In this document: in pieces, positions 14,472 to 28,063 of the stretch
How the letters are laid out: each line of letters opens with the position of its first letter
How positions within the stretch are numbered: the first letter of the stretch is position 1
Notes under the pieces: model-generated
Told to the model about the DNA's origin: nothing
Seen by the model: only the letters and a program-made list of their open reading frames with translations
Database searches by the model: none
Position numbers and translations under genes: made by a program
Source of the DNA: Lineus longissimus
Taxonomy: Eukaryota > Nemertea > Pilidiophora > Heteronemertea > Lineidae
Reading direction: 5' to 3'
DNA length: 64,000 bases
Assembly (NCBI RefSeq): GCF_910592395.1
Contig: NC_088326.1
Location: 2,115,001-2,179,000, forward strand

Positions 14472-15535
14472 TTATAAGCCCCCCTTTAGGAGGGGCTCTT
14501 AAGATACACGTGTGTGTGGGAGTATATACTGATTTGATGAGAAATAAAGAGAGTAAATATTGTATATCCTTCAAACAATTTTTTTTGGTATTTTTCTGAA
14601 TTAACTCCGTTGAGTTTACCGATTTCTCCGCGATCTTCCGGTGGTGGTTGCTATCCCATTGATTGAAATTAATTTAAATTAATTTAAATCTTCATGGGAA
14701 TTCGCTACATCATATGCCTAAAAAATTGGCCAATTATATTAATATTTTTATTAGAGAAATATCCGTCCTAAATAATGACAGAAAAGGGTGGTTTATTTCA
14801 ATTTTGTGTCGACATGGTGGTCGAGGTCACGTGACATAAAAACAAAACAATCGCATACACCCGTCCAAAAAAGGCACTTTAAGAAAAACAAATACGTTTT
14901 TCCAGCTTAAAACCACACTGACGACTAAGTTATTTTGGTCTACTACCCAAATCTGAAGTATCAAAATGAATCACAAACTAGAACTAGCTCTATTTAGCTA
15001 TAGTTGCGTGAAAAATTCGGATGAGCGACGTACATTCTGCACCCTAGCGGCCAATAATTAAACTACTTTCAGCCGTCTGCTCCGGTCTCGTTAGGGAGTT
15101 TTTCCCAAATGTACGCGATGATGACGTGCCCCATTAACAGGACGTGAATGCATGAGGACAATCCATTTAAGTGTCGTATATCACTGGAAACGCCCGATTC
15201 CCGTGAATAAGGACAATCACAATGTATTACATTACCAAAACAAAAATGTGTCGGAAGGAACTATATGGATGGTCCCATCGCACCCCCCCCCCTCCAGCAG
15301 TATGACACAGAAGGGCTAGTTGACTGTCCACCGGGGGGGGGGGGGGTTTGGGGGGAGCTTCCCCCCAACGCACTGGTAAAAACCTATGTCGACGGAGGGG
15401 GGTTTGGGGGGTGTCCCCCTATTGTAACAGCTGTAGTTGTTAGAGCTTGCACTTAACATATGCTCGTAGGGGGGTTCGGGGGAGCTCCCCCGACCTAAAG
15501 GGGGGCTCACTAAGTCCTTGACTTTACATATTAAC
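14472..15535 (+). mobile_element. G/C-run-rich 1.06 kb element, copy 1 (possible non-autonomous DNA transposon)
   Basis: This segment matches 28064-29150 in reverse orientation, nearly base for base apart from a roughly 25 bp indel and scattered changes. The left end starts TTATAA then GCCCCCCTTTAGG. The right end runs CCTAAAGGGGGGC then TCACTAAG. The GCCCCCCTTTAGG/CCTAAAGGGGGGC pair forms a short terminal inverted repeat. Inside are an A+T palindromic tract (ATTTAAATT repeated, about 14663-14690) and, at 15283-15505, a series of poly-G and poly-C runs, several facing each other as palindromes such as GGGGGAGCTCCCCC. It holds no protein of its own, so a non-autonomous element is the best reading. 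I cannot name the family. Confidence 0.75.
15283..15505 (+). repeat. G-run/C-run palindromic array inside copy 1
   Basis: At least four blocks of 5-14 G face blocks of 5-6 C across short linkers (for example GGGGGGAGCTTCCCCCC and GGGGGAGCTCCCCC), spaced by 20-60 bp of ordinary sequence. These can form strong hairpins or, from the multi-G runs, quadruplexes. Such runs are also prone to sequencing error, so exact lengths are unsure. Confidence 0.85.
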
Positions 15536-18500
15536 TTCTATGGAAAGCTCGCGACCAGGACAAGCTTTTTGAATAATGTGTTTCTGCTATATGTGTGTAT
15601 GCATTGTGTATGCAGATGTCAAAAGACGACAGAAACGAGGTTGATATTGCCACGGTCTTCTTGCCGTCAAACCTCCGAGGTACATCTGCTATTTCCAAAT
15701 TTGGCAGCGGTATGTCACGGAAATTTGACCAAGAGATGGTTATACCAATATTCACTCTACCAAGATTCGCGGTAAATACCAGAGAAGATATCCGTCTTGT
15801 ATCAAATATTTATCTTCTTCATCTATTACTGGTTGAAAGATTTTGTAAACACGGTGCAGCCTTTCAGTCAAAGCAACAGTCTGTGAGAGAGCGGCCAATA
15901 CTAATATGAGGCCGTCTTTCATCCTGACGAACGAACCATCAATAAATAGAAGCAGTGCCATCAATAAATAAAAAAAGTCTGTGGAACAAAGCCGTCAGGC
16001 AGGCATCGCTACCCTTAAGAATTGCGAAGTTACAGGGAGGTACGTGTCGTCCTGGGAAAATTCAATTTTGCGACACTCGTAAATCGTCTTTCATATGCTA
16101 ACACCCCGGAGAATCGAACTCCTGAACTCCGAGTAATGCGCGGTTTCGAGCATCTCATGTCCCTGAATGCCGAGGTATCGTGTCTTGGCAAAAACCAGCT
16201 CCCTTGTTGTAAATACGCAATAATTCAGTTCGTGCTTTACTTGGGCATTCTTTTTTTGCGGAGGAACGATCGAGGAACTCAGATCTCTGGATCACGAGAA
16301 CTCTGGTTTCTGGATCACGAGATGACGTTCAGAATGTAAGTCCCTTTACAATACAATCAGGATTAGGGTTGATATCATCAATGTTGTCACTGCCCATGCC
16401 CATCTATCTCTTTAGGATCATCATTTCTTGCCTCTACTTAGAAAATCGATTGTTTCGTATGATGGTTGAGAGCCCAACAGATATCATCTGGGGACCTGGC
16501 GCCTTCCCGGAATTATCGCCTCATCACCCTGTTCAGGCAAGTCATTAAACATTTCTTAGAATGGTCGAAAGAAATGGGTGAAAGAATATATCGGCTGCAG
16601 CTGGCTTAATACTATAATTAGGCCGGGGGTTTGCGCTAAATCGTCCCCACGTATAAGTGTGTAGCCGCTATTGACCAATAACGGGGCAGACTCAGCAATG
16701 TAATGCGTGAGTCTGGACACGGAAGACTAGGCAGCAATATGACAGATTTTTGACATTGTCCTTTAAACCATATGCCTTGACCTTTGGTATCAAATGGCTG
16801 CAACTTAATGCAGGTGTTAACGGTTTAGTGATAGTCATGAGATAGTCGTGTTAGGCCACTGCGAAGGAGGATGCGATGACCTGTGCAAATGGACACACAA
16901 TGACCTTGTTAAGGTCACATGGAAGCAGGTGGATGCAAATTAAACCATTCTAGCCAACTGCGGAGTAATGTACTGAACTTTGAAAGTGACATGTCAAAAA
17001 TGTGGACAACGTCATCAAAATTGGCAAAAGACTCGTTTTGCCAAAATCCAATACCGCTTTTGTTGACGAAGTCGACAGGAAATGTATTGCACTACCAAGA
17101 GCGACGACGTCCCTCATTCTCATTAAGATGCTTTAGTACTAAGTTGAATGTAATGATAGGCTCGGCTTTTTACGTGGCTCGCTTTGTAATATTTATATCC
17201 TCGCCAACGGAAACCTGGCTCAAAATAGACAAGATTTTTCCAAGCGAGAGTGTTATCTTTTTACGCCTAGAAGCATTGGAACATGTGTAAATCCATAGTA
17301 CAATAATACTGTACATGCAGTTTGTTTGCAATTGTTAAATAGGAGTACATTACATGAGATAATCAGGAACATACATGTAAGCATGAAGTAAGCAACCTGT
17401 GCTCGGAAACATATTTTTATCAGAGTGATTTTGTGAAGTGTTTACTTTAACATCAAGAATAATGCATTTTTTAGGATAACATTCACATCATCATGTTTTC
17501 TGGCAACAATAAAACCAAATCTCTTGTTTGTAAAAATAATGTTCAGCGCCGCGTATACGAGCGAGTTTTGAGAGACAAAAATCTCTTCCCTCAGGTTAAA
17601 CTGATATTCACTGGATGTGATATTGATCACTGGTCGCTCCGATCACCGATTCTTGTCACAGAAACCTGCGATGACAACTGCAAACGAGTGATTTTGGTCG
17701 CATGAGACCACGATCGCAGTTATCAGCGACAAAATCGTTTGCTTTAAGGTATATGTATCTTTTTAAAAAGTTCTTACGAAGCTATTCCGTAAGTTATTGC
17801 CATGTTTTGCATTTTCATCTGGACAAAGTTGATGTGAATTCTATTCGGCATGGTAAATTTTGCACTCAGTTTGTGATTGGTTTTACTCTGCTCGCTGCAC
17901 CGGTGAAGCAGGATCGATGGCTTTCAATTGGCCAATGCGACAAGAAGTATTTGAATATGCTAATTAGGAAAAGTGAGTGCAGATCTGACAACAAGGTACA
18001 TTGTATTATCCCAGAGCACAGCATGACAACAACCGTCGAGGCCTGTCCAGAAAGTGTCCCCGTAAATAACAACACAACCAACAACAAGTAGCTATCGTAG
18101 ACCGCATAAGATGCCTCGAGCTAGGAACACTTAGGCGTAACCATGGTAACTTATCGTGCTAAACAACATCCGCAGCACGCCAAGTTTGGGGAATTATTGA
18201 GCATGACAAGGACAGTATGGTGATATATTCAATGGTGGTGCAGACACCTTGCTCAAATGGGTTTGCTGTGTGATAAGTTTTAGGAGTAGGGGTTGAAGTA
18301 CAATATAACAGACCAAAAGAAAGACAGATCCTTTTCAACTGTTTCCAGTGCCTTTTATGCTCTCGAAGGGCTGGGCTACTGCCACCATTTGGATATCATT
18401 TCTGTGTACGTTTCTGTAAGGCCAGATCAGGAAGATTGTTGTGGATCGTCCCGTCTGACCCTACAAAACAACCGTTGAGCGTGAGACTTGATGATAGATA

Positions 18501-21500
18501 TATTCCTTTAAGACTATAATTTCTTCCGTATCTGTCTGGGTTTAGGCCATGGTGACATTTCGATTTGGACTGGGTCCTGCCCTAGAGAGTTAATGTGCTG
18601 ACGTGTTAGCACTCTGCCGTATCAAGGGGTTAGTATGGCCGAGTTCGAGTGAAATTTTAATCGGAATCAGGGTTGACACGGCAAAGCAGAACGATATTTG
18701 CCTATTGCACACACAGTGAATACCTTGCTCGCCCCCAGAAACGGACTGACATGATCAACAGGCTGGGGGCGAGGTGTTGTATAATTTCCGATCAAACAGC
18801 CTCAACTAAACTACACGGCGTTCGATTAACTGGTCATTAGCAAAAAATCCATAGTCATTCAACAGGAAAGTAGCTCCACGATGGCGGTGGATCTCCAAAT
18901 AAGCATATAAATGCGCCACGCGAGCTTGAATCAAAGGATTAAGTGAGGATAGTTTCTGATATACGCAGGACAAAGCAGGATGGGTATTAAGGGAGAGACT
19001 GGCACAATCTATACTGTTGATCTATAACATACTATAACACTATAACTAACTATCAATAACTACCTTCCGATATTCTCATAATATGGATTGGTTGGCAAAT
19101 CTACATGCAGGGAACGTATGCCAAAGAATGCTATAGCCGTTTGACGCCAACAAGTTGCAAAGGAGGAATATATTACGCGCAGTGCCAAAGTTTGAATTGT
19201 CCTAGAATAGAACGTCTGTGGACCAAAGTATTCCGCAATGCGGCGCTTCTAATCTCTGAGGTAGTAAAAGTCATAGTCTCTTTGGAACAATATACCATAA
19301 CCCGTCAGAATAGATAGAAGCGGACATGTTTTCCAGGGGGACATTTTCGACCCATTCTCGCTTCAGGATCGAGGCATGTTTTCCTGGGCTCTTCGGGAAA
19401 ATTTCTTCAGACAAAAAGCTGTATAGGGCCAAACCTGAACCGAAGAAGCCTGTATCTGCAACTCAGCGCCGAAGGCCCCTCGATAAGGATGTCCTAGGCA
19501 ATCGCCTGCCTCGCGCCAAGGGCAGCACATCGTGTTCCTTTGACTTGTTTGAGTCAAGCAAATACCAACATGCAAAGGTCAATGCTTACGTCATCAACAA
19601 CATTCCGAGGCGACATGGCCGCGGTGTTGATTTCCCAGGGCTGCGGGGCTTAGCCTGAGCTAGCTTATCTCGATCGTAGCTTTTCAGATGGAAACATATC
19701 GGGCGATATTTTACCCCCGTCATTGGTGGTATCTAGAATCTCCCAAGCAAGAAATTTCTGGGTGCATCGACTTCAAGCCTCCCATTCATTTCACTGAACT
19801 TGACAGTAAATGAATTAGTTCTACTGTTTAGGTTAAATAAAATATTAGACCCTATAGTTTTTCATTTTAAGATTACAACATATTTTACATTGTCCTTGCC
19901 GTACCTTCCCGGAATATGCCGAAAACTTCCGACGTATTTCTGTAACCCGATCAGATGGAATCAACTTCCAATTATTCCAAACAGAAGTTTTTTTCTTCTT
20001 AATGTTTGGACCCATTGATAGATATACAAAGACATTCCCAACAAATTACTATGATCTAATTTTGCTAATGCATATCTATAATTAAGAAACCCACTCGTAG
20101 GTATTTTAAACCAATTATATTACGTTCAATCGTGAGTGCGGACTAGTGCGCAACCATGGCAACGTCGTGTTGTTCCCTCGCTAAATAATGGAGGGTGATA
20201 TCAATTTCTTGGTATCGAGAAGAAAAGTGCGGCTGAGAGCTCGTTCCAATCACTGTTATCGGTGTAGTCAGTCAGGCATAGTCAGAGGACCGCACGGCTC
20301 AGAGGGAACTGGGGATGTGAAGCACTATTAAGAATGCCAAGACGTTTTAGGCAGCGATATAACACTGGGCCATGATGACATACGTGAAATTGAACTTGGG
20401 CAACTGGAAGGAAAAGTGCATTTGGCATTTAACACTGGGCCATGGCGCATTTTAGAGAAATCATCTAGCAAAATAAAGCAACATGTTCTAAATAAACTAT
20501 AGCAAGGCCAAACTAAATTGTACCTCATTGTTAAAAATCAGTTTGCCTTGACTGAAGTAAGTGACCTCCAGGTCAAACTGATCATGCAATGGTGAAGTTG
20601 TGCTGTAGATGATTGTAAAACCGAGATGAGGGCAACGTGTCATCACCAGGTCATCTGACGTCCTCACAAAATGCCACCTAGTGCCCAACTGGAAAGTTCC
20701 CCGTAAACAGGTGATTTACTGTCACTCGGACGTGCACGTATTCATATCAAATGACATTTTGTCAAGGCCATCGGGTAAAAGTGGAGATTCTTGAATGCAT
20801 GAAATCAGACTAGGCGGTTTATTTGGTTCGGACGTCATCATAATATCCCACCTGCTAAAAGAGGAAGTTGTCCGTAATTAGGTGATCTTCGGTTACTTAT
20901 TCCGGATGACCTCACATGGTCAAGCATGATTATACGATCATAGCGATTCATTCCGGATGTTCACAAGACCGGCGATACATTCCGGATGATGTACTTCTGC
21001 AGATATTAATAATTGCACGGGAGATGACGTTAACTGGTCATTAAGGGTCGTGTGTTTCCAGAACACTGAACAGTTGTGTCGTGTGTTGAGGAACGCCAAA
21101 GTTACCAATAGCCGATCGGAGTCATACGCAAAGCAGCTGGCTCGAACACGAAGGAACTAAATTATCTGTTGGTTGTGAGTCAGTGACAGGTTTTATTGCC
21201 TTTAAGCCAAGTCATATTCGAAGCCCGATTATTTTTGCCCGGGGAGAGGTGGATATGATCATGAATTTATAATAACTTTATATTATATATCGGTAATCAA
21301 AAAAGGAACAGCTTATTTGCCCTGTCTCTCTGGTGGGCTCTCTAGCTCTGTGAAATGTTCAGTAATGCTCTCGGGAATGTTTGGGCCTGCCATTACGGTT
21401 TGGACGCAAATTAGAGTTTTGGCCTGCTAATTCATCTTGCCCAAACCGTTAGCTATTTTTTTTATAAGCGCAGTAAGTTCATGTTAGTCAATAACTAAAT

Positions 21501-24500
21501 AACTAGGCAACCATATGCAGTGGGTGTATTTGGTATTTCTAGATTTCTACGGAATCACCGAGAGGTAAAAAAAACCCAATAGCCGTATCACCATAAATAA
21601 AAGGAAGACACCGTTAACCTATTTCCGGACGCTATCCAATTATTGGACGCGCCCATGATCCGATATTTACCCTTGCCAAACAAGATTTCTCAAGGACCCT
21701 CGGCGCTTGTTAATGGAATTAGTCCCGCTCTTCAGGAGCGGCAACTGCTTGCACAGCTCTTAAGGGCAAAGCTAACAGGTTGGGCAAGCGCTGGCCAATT
21801 AGTTACCAGAAGTCCTCGAATTTACCTAAATTCATAAAGACGCCAATATAAAAAGAGTGGAAGATTGGATTGAGATGCGAGTGGTAAACATTACTATCTT
21901 CGTTTATGACTTCGGTTAGTGTTTTGCCAATATATGTGGAGTGGGTTACTATTGCTGAGGTTGCGGCGAATCATAAAGGGTAATAACTATCATAGGCTGA
22001 TGTAGATACCTGAATCAACAGATCAGTTAAAAATCCATCTGTTCCGACAAAATTCTCAGAAGAAAAAAACCCTCGACATAAAAGGATGATATGCTAAAAA
22101 ACTCTCCAGTATGTTCGAGTATAATGTATATCTCCTGCCTACCTCCTGAGGGCCAAAACTGCAAGATAGAGAAAATCCGTACGTTCTGAAACCAATTCAA
22201 GACCCCTGGACTTCGCTGTATAAAATGTATAAAAGATTTCGTTAAATCTATGACGTCAAAGGTGCAGAATGGCCGTTTCAAGCTTCAAGCTATTGTAAAA
22301 TTGTTAGAAGAAGTTGGATTTACGTGCCCGTGTCCCAATAAAACATGATATACCTATGGTCATGATCTATTATGATATGCTCCGCAGTGAATATGATATA
22401 CTGTGTAATATCAATTGACAGAAATCAATAGAAAGATGCACAATAATAGAAAGTGTATCAGACGATAGCTTGCTGACGTAGGTCATGGTCAGATGTACAC
22501 GACTGTATGCACACAACCCAATAGAAACTGGTGTAAGAGGAATTGTAGTCCTAGGTATGGATGTCTAGTGTTTTTCTTTATCAAGGATTCTATGATATTT
22601 TTCATATACACTTCTTTACCGTGCAGTGATTTGAAAAGAACCAATCATGAGCGGTTAATCCGGCTTCACCGGCGCTATGATAAGAAATGAACCAATCGTG
22701 AGGCGCTTTTAAAATTTTGCTGCATAAAAGAAGTGAATATTCTGTCAAGTTAAAGATGCATAGGGTTTTAAATTCTATCCTGGAATCGCCCTCCTAAGGT
22801 TACAATCAATTGTTATTCTTGTATCAAGCATACACACCGAACAACACACAAGCAGACGTCATTGTCTTATTTGTAAACATAAGAAGTCAGAAATACGAGG
22901 AAGCCACCAGCCTTCCCCTGAAGCTTTATTCGTCTGTATTCATTCTGGTAACCATGCCAACGCCTGGGAACAAAAAGAATAGACAAGCCGGCTTAGGAGA
23001 ATAGATCCTATGTTGATGGCTTGATGGCCGCTTTAGTGTTGTGTAGAATGACGGTATTAACCCCTTAACGTATTGAAACCCAGACTTTGGCTAGCAACTT
23101 GCAACCCATATTTCTCCAGAAACCAAGGCAAGAATGGATTTTTTTAACGATCGCGTTAGAACGTCTGTACAGCGATTTCTTAAGATCGTTAAAAAGTGAC
23201 AGGAAGATGGTGACGCTAGGAACTGTACAATTAAATTGGGAAATTTCTCGATATTTTTTTCGTGGTACCGCTACTGTGACCAGATTGTGCCTCGCCCTTT
23301 TCAGGTCTTGATACTCATTCGCTCACGTTTTCAATAAGACTTTTGGGGACAAATTTCTGTGGCCAACACCTGACAACATACAATTAATACATATGTAACC
23401 ATCAGTCTTGTTGAAGAGGTTACCTAGTAAGGATTCAGAGAGCACTCAGAATGAGGCGAAACAAATTACAAAAGAATGTACCTTCTTCTTTTCACTTACT
23501 AGTACATCTGTATTAGTCTCACAGTTTCTCGCAAATCGAACGTCTTATCACCGTGACGGATCTCACGACCTGCATGACAATCACATTAGAACTATGAGTG
23601 AATGAAACCTCTCAAATCTTATAATAGTTAATTAGACCTTCAGTTCGATCAGTAAGATGCCGTTTTCTCCCCTGGGTCATTAAAACAAATTTGCCATTAT
23701 TAAGGACAGCGTTGACGCGAGCGCGAGAAAAAACGTGATTTCACAAAAAGCATGAATAAATAATTATTCTTTCATTAAGTAATTACGTCATTCAGAGGCA
23801 GCAACAACTCTCGTGAGATTCAAATCCATCTTGGACACATCATTCGATTAGTGCACACTTATATTGAGTTAGCACAGAAAAACGGCAACACATCGGGTGG
23901 AAGCAGAGCGCTGCATTACAAATGCATGGGTCATGGGTGACTAGTTGTTCCAACTGGTTGAGTACAAGACAAATCGCTAGGGAAATGTCGTATGCTAGAA
24001 TGGTGCTGTTTGCTAGGCGACGACGTGAGCTTTCGTTAATCAATACCAGCAGGGAAGGAGAATTTGCATTTGTCCTTGTTGTGTGTTTTGTACGGGTTTT
24101 AGAGAAAGGAAATTAGTGGCGAACGACATGGTAGATTTGATGGCGAGCAGGCTGGTGAAACGGTGGAGTGGGCAAGATAATGACGTTAGCGTTTTCTCGA
24201 TTCGAATGGCAACGCCTTTAGCATGGCACATATCACGGTTTCAGTGAGAGAGCCTCGCGAGCGTGACCAGTCATGTAAATTTAAGGGGGAGGGCTGTATC
24301 AACTGCCAATATTTACTGAATTCAAGAGAGTTGCGTAATCATCGCGTCCATATTGGACAAGAGACGGCCATTTTGAACAAATACCTCTTCGCTATGAGGC
24401 GTACATGTAGCTAAATGGCCAGCTACGTTAAAAAAGAACTGGCAATTACGTTACAAATCATCTGATATTAGACTAACATGTTTACACTTACGAAATTTCA

Positions 24501-25864
24501 TTCATTTCTGACGTTCACGTTAATGACTTTGACGTGTCCGTCGCTTTCAGATGTAAAATGCGCAATTTCGCTACAAAGAATCAAAGGGTTTGTAATTAAA
24601 CAACCAAACGAAAACCACAAGCGGTGTAAAAAATCGAAGGATGGCTTAATAGTTGGCTCATGAAGTGTTTGCGAACTGTGAACGACGCGAAATTTAATTT
24701 GAAGTGTGCTTTGCAAACATGAGCGGCGAATGTCGAATTAATCTCGTCTCCTTCATGCCAATCTCGCCTTTTCAAAAGTGAATTAAATTTACCTGATCAA
24801 TAATACATTAGGTCAAGTAGAGACTGAAGACGAAGCACAACCACTTCTTGTATGTTTTCCAATTTTCAAAATGGCACGCGTCCAAATGAGTTGCGGCATG
24901 TAAAAAGACACTTTTATTAGCCACCTTCCCATTGTTGACATTGGAGATGAAGGTTATTTCTCAAATGAAATGTATTTCCCACCTCGTTGCGAAAATGCTT
25001 ATTTTCGTTATTACAATCTACTAATGGCGATGAAGAAAAAGATGATACACATAACATGTGATAAAATGTATATACTCTAAGTTCTTGTTGCCATGATTAA
25101 TTGAAGAAATTGGGGTTAAAACAGCCCGAAGAAGGTCTCACTTCCCTCCGATAGGCCGGTGGCTTCGTGTGGGCGTCATACTCCCACTGATTTTTTCTCG
25201 CCACCACACGTTATCGCATTCCCGATACTTCCTATTGGTGCACGCTCATTGGTTAACAGGAAGTCCGCGCGTGTGATGAATATTCATGAGCTAGTCGTCC
25301 CCCAGGGTATGACATTTAACCACGGAGTCACTGAAGCCATTAATACAGACGTGTTCGCTACGGATTGAAATCTGGTCTGAGCGGCTTGGAATTTACAGCC
25401 AAACTGGTTTGATATTCAATTGACTTGATGATCTACAATGATGTCGTAACCGTGTCAGTGTGCATTAATTAATATGCTTGGAATGACCTTCACTGTTTAC
25501 TAACAATTTAAGTGGTGATGACGTTGTTAACTTACTGTCTCTACTGCCCAGAACAAACAGGAGAAAATATCAAACTATGAAACTCCGAGGAGTGCGATGT
25601 GTGTCTAAGAAAAACCGTAACAGCGAATGGAATTGTCGCTTCTCCTAACACAGCCAATCGTCAGAACATTCCTGTTTGTGCAGCTTTCGATTACAACAAC
25701 AGCCCTCGAACTGAATGTACTGAGACCAAACTACTTTCAAGGGTAATTCTATATGATCAAGGACCAACTGAAGGACGTACACTAACGTGGAGTGTTAGGA
25801 CAACTATTCATGCAATGTAACTAACACAGGTTTATTTGGTTACTCCAGAATATCGAGATATGTT
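15536..25864. other. Intronic stretch without recognised genes
   Basis: No protein domain, RNA gene or intact mobile element is recognisable. Open frames of up to about 130 codons occur on both strands but overlap each other and have no coherent domain. A weak B-box-like sequence on the minus strand at about 16104-16121 has no matching A-box. A cluster of three ATTCCGGATG sites lies at 20899-20988. Confidence 0.55.
20899..20988 (+). promoter_or_regulatory. Three copies of ATTCCGGATG within 90 bp
   Basis: Exact copies sit at 20899-20908, 20950-20959 and 20979-20988. The CCGGAT core resembles an ETS-family site. The intervening sequences are not obviously duplicated, so this may be a homotypic site cluster or the remnant of a diverged tandem repeat. 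Confidence 0.35.
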
Positions 25865-26082
25865 ATGTGTTTGCGGAGTACCGGGAGAAAATGAAGTGTT
25901 CATTTTTAATTTCAGTGCTTCTGCCAGCGTCAGCGAAACATCACGGAAAACAGATCCCAAAGCGACCGCATAAACTGTAATGTGTTTGTGCAGTTATGGC
26001 AGCAAATGAAGCTTCATTTTAATTTCACTGCTTCTGCTAATGACATGAAACAGTTGCACGTCCCAAAACCTCCGCATAAAAA
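25865..26082 (+). repeat. Diverged tandem duplication, period about 115 bp
   Basis: Two units, about 25865-25978 and 25980-26082, share in the same order ATGTGTTTG, AAATGAAG, TTTTAATTTCA, TGCTTCTGC and CCGCATAAA. They differ at many positions and by small indels. Confidence 0.7.
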
Positions 26083-26819
26083 AATGCACCCCGCTGAGGT
26101 TCGTCGTGCAAATTTGGCTTGCGAATAGTATGAGAATCAAACAAAGTCCACATGCAAATTAAACATTGTATAATAATGATAAATCTACTGTTCATCATGC
26201 ATCGGATATGTAGTGCTCGTACGATATCTTTTATTTGCGTATCGAGTGATGTTAAAAGACATGAACCAGCTCCAATGTCTTCACTTGCCGATTACCATGA
26301 GTAATGTATTCTGTATCGAAAGGTCAAACAGATCAATAGAGATAGCTAGCTGACAACTCAATTACACACCATGAAATGGCATGAAATATGGCGTATATTT
26401 CAACATGGCAGCGACGTACATCTCGGTTTACGATCTTCAGTGATGGAAGATGTATTGATTGTACACCGCAGTGCATTACTGTACGTGGTGAGTACCTACT
26501 CCGCCCAGACCTAATAATGCATTACATCAGCCTTGGACTTGTATCTAATGTATTGTTTATCATTTTCTAAAATACACCAAATTGTGTCTTCACGTGTTGG
26601 CAATCATATACCAGGGAAAATACACCAGTGTATTCCAACGGCTATGCAATGTATATTTCAGTTAATGATACACGACACACACAATGTATCTGTGCACAAA
26701 TTGACGTGTGGTGCATTTCAAAATAAAAATGTTGATGTATTACAGTCAAGAGTAATACCATGGTACTGTGTATACTTCCGTGTAGTTCCGCAGGGACTTG
26801 AATAGTGTTAACTAAAGGG

Positions 26820-26887
26820 GTAGTTGTAAAACAAGAAACACAGAAACGAAACAGAAACACAGAAACACAGAAACGAAACGCAGAAAC
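26820..26887 (+). repeat. GAAACACAGAAAC minisatellite, left inverted copy
   Basis: It starts with GTAGTTGTAAAACAAGAAAC, then irregular repeats of GAAACACAGAAAC and GAAACGAAAC up to 26887. The reverse complement of this block, including the TAGTTGTAAAACAAG flank, is at 27741-27822. Confidence 0.85.
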
Positions 26888-27283
26888 CCGTCTTGTGGCG
26901 AATTCTGGTCTGCAAACTCCATCTTGTTGCCATGGTTGTGGCCGCGAACGCGGGTGTAACTAAAATCGGTATTCAGTCGGAATGGAAGGAGGAATGCTCA
27001 TTTCCCAATACCCCTTTTAGCCTCATCAACGTGTGCGCAGATTGGCAGCATCCGGCCTTGATCGTGCCAATACACTACATGTATGTACTACACGGCGTAA
27101 ATAGAAAATAGTCCTTCGAATAGCGAGTCCTGTTCTTTTGTACATTCCATGGCCTGTGCACGACACTAGGCTGAACTTCCCTACTGCAACCTCATTAACA
27201 TAAACATATATTAAAAGAGACTATTTAAAGGCAGCAGCTGGGCAGGCAAGATTGAGTTACTCCAAGTCCAAGTCTAGTGCCCG

Positions 27284-27299
27284 CCCCCCCCCCCCCCCC
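27284..27299 (+). repeat. Poly-C run (16 nt)
   Basis: Sixteen consecutive C. A second interrupted C tract of about 30 nt follows at 27561-27592. Confidence 0.95.
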
Positions 27300-27740
27300 A
27301 CTTTACTCTATTCTAGTCGCCAAAATTGGTCTCTCACGTCTCACATAACGTCGAAATGATTCACCCATGTACTGGTACCGTACCTTGCATTTAGTGCTGC
27401 ATCAGACGGGATTTGTAGGATGATCCTGGTACTTCATGTAAATTGAACACTACAAGGCAAGATGTTGCACTGCACCTTCATTTAAAATAACATGCTGTAG
27501 GAATCGAATCGAACCTACCAAAGTACTACACCACCACCTCAAAAGACTTCACATATCGTGCCGCCCCCTCCCCCCCCCCACCCCCCCCCCCCAAAGTTGC
27601 TCCATGTATCCCCTCAACAACTCTATTGCATTCCGGCTGGCCGCAACCCACCAACCTCAGATTTTACTTTTAAACGACAATAACAACGGATTGGGCAAGG
27701 AAAGTATCGGCGTGCCGCTTGATTCCAACCTTTTTGAAAA

Positions 27741-27822
27741 CCCGTTTGATTTTCGTTTCTGCGTTTCGTTTCTGCGTTTCTGTGTTTCTGTTTCGTTTCT
27801 GTGTTTCTTGTTTTACAACTAC
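27741..27822 (-). repeat. GAAACACAGAAAC minisatellite, right inverted copy
   Basis: It is the reverse complement of 26820-26887, with a slightly different number of repeat units and the shared flank CTTGTTTTACAACTA. The two copies face each other across about 850 bp. Confidence 0.85.
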
Positions 27823-28063
27823 CCTAACTAAAGCACGTACAGGTACGTGCACACCAATGAAATGGCTAGAAATGTGGAATGAAAGTGAATGCGTGGGCTT
27901 GTGGTCGTACAGACTGGGTGGAGTCGCCACTTCTTTACAACGCCTCACATTGACATTGGCATTTGCAGTGACCTAGCTGCATTGCATTGTTACATTGATT
28001 AATGCTGCAGCTGCCCACATATATAACAAATGAGCAAACAGCAAGGATATCCAAGACTGTTAG

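Noticed and set aside
15595-15964. Overlapping frames just right of the 1.06 kb element, considered as a transposase remnant
   Set aside because: No catalytic motif or transposase similarity is visible, and the sequence is not shared with the second copy.
16101-16121. Possible tRNA on the minus strand
   Set aside because: Only a B-box-like GAGTTCGATTCTCC is present. There is no A-box or cloverleaf.
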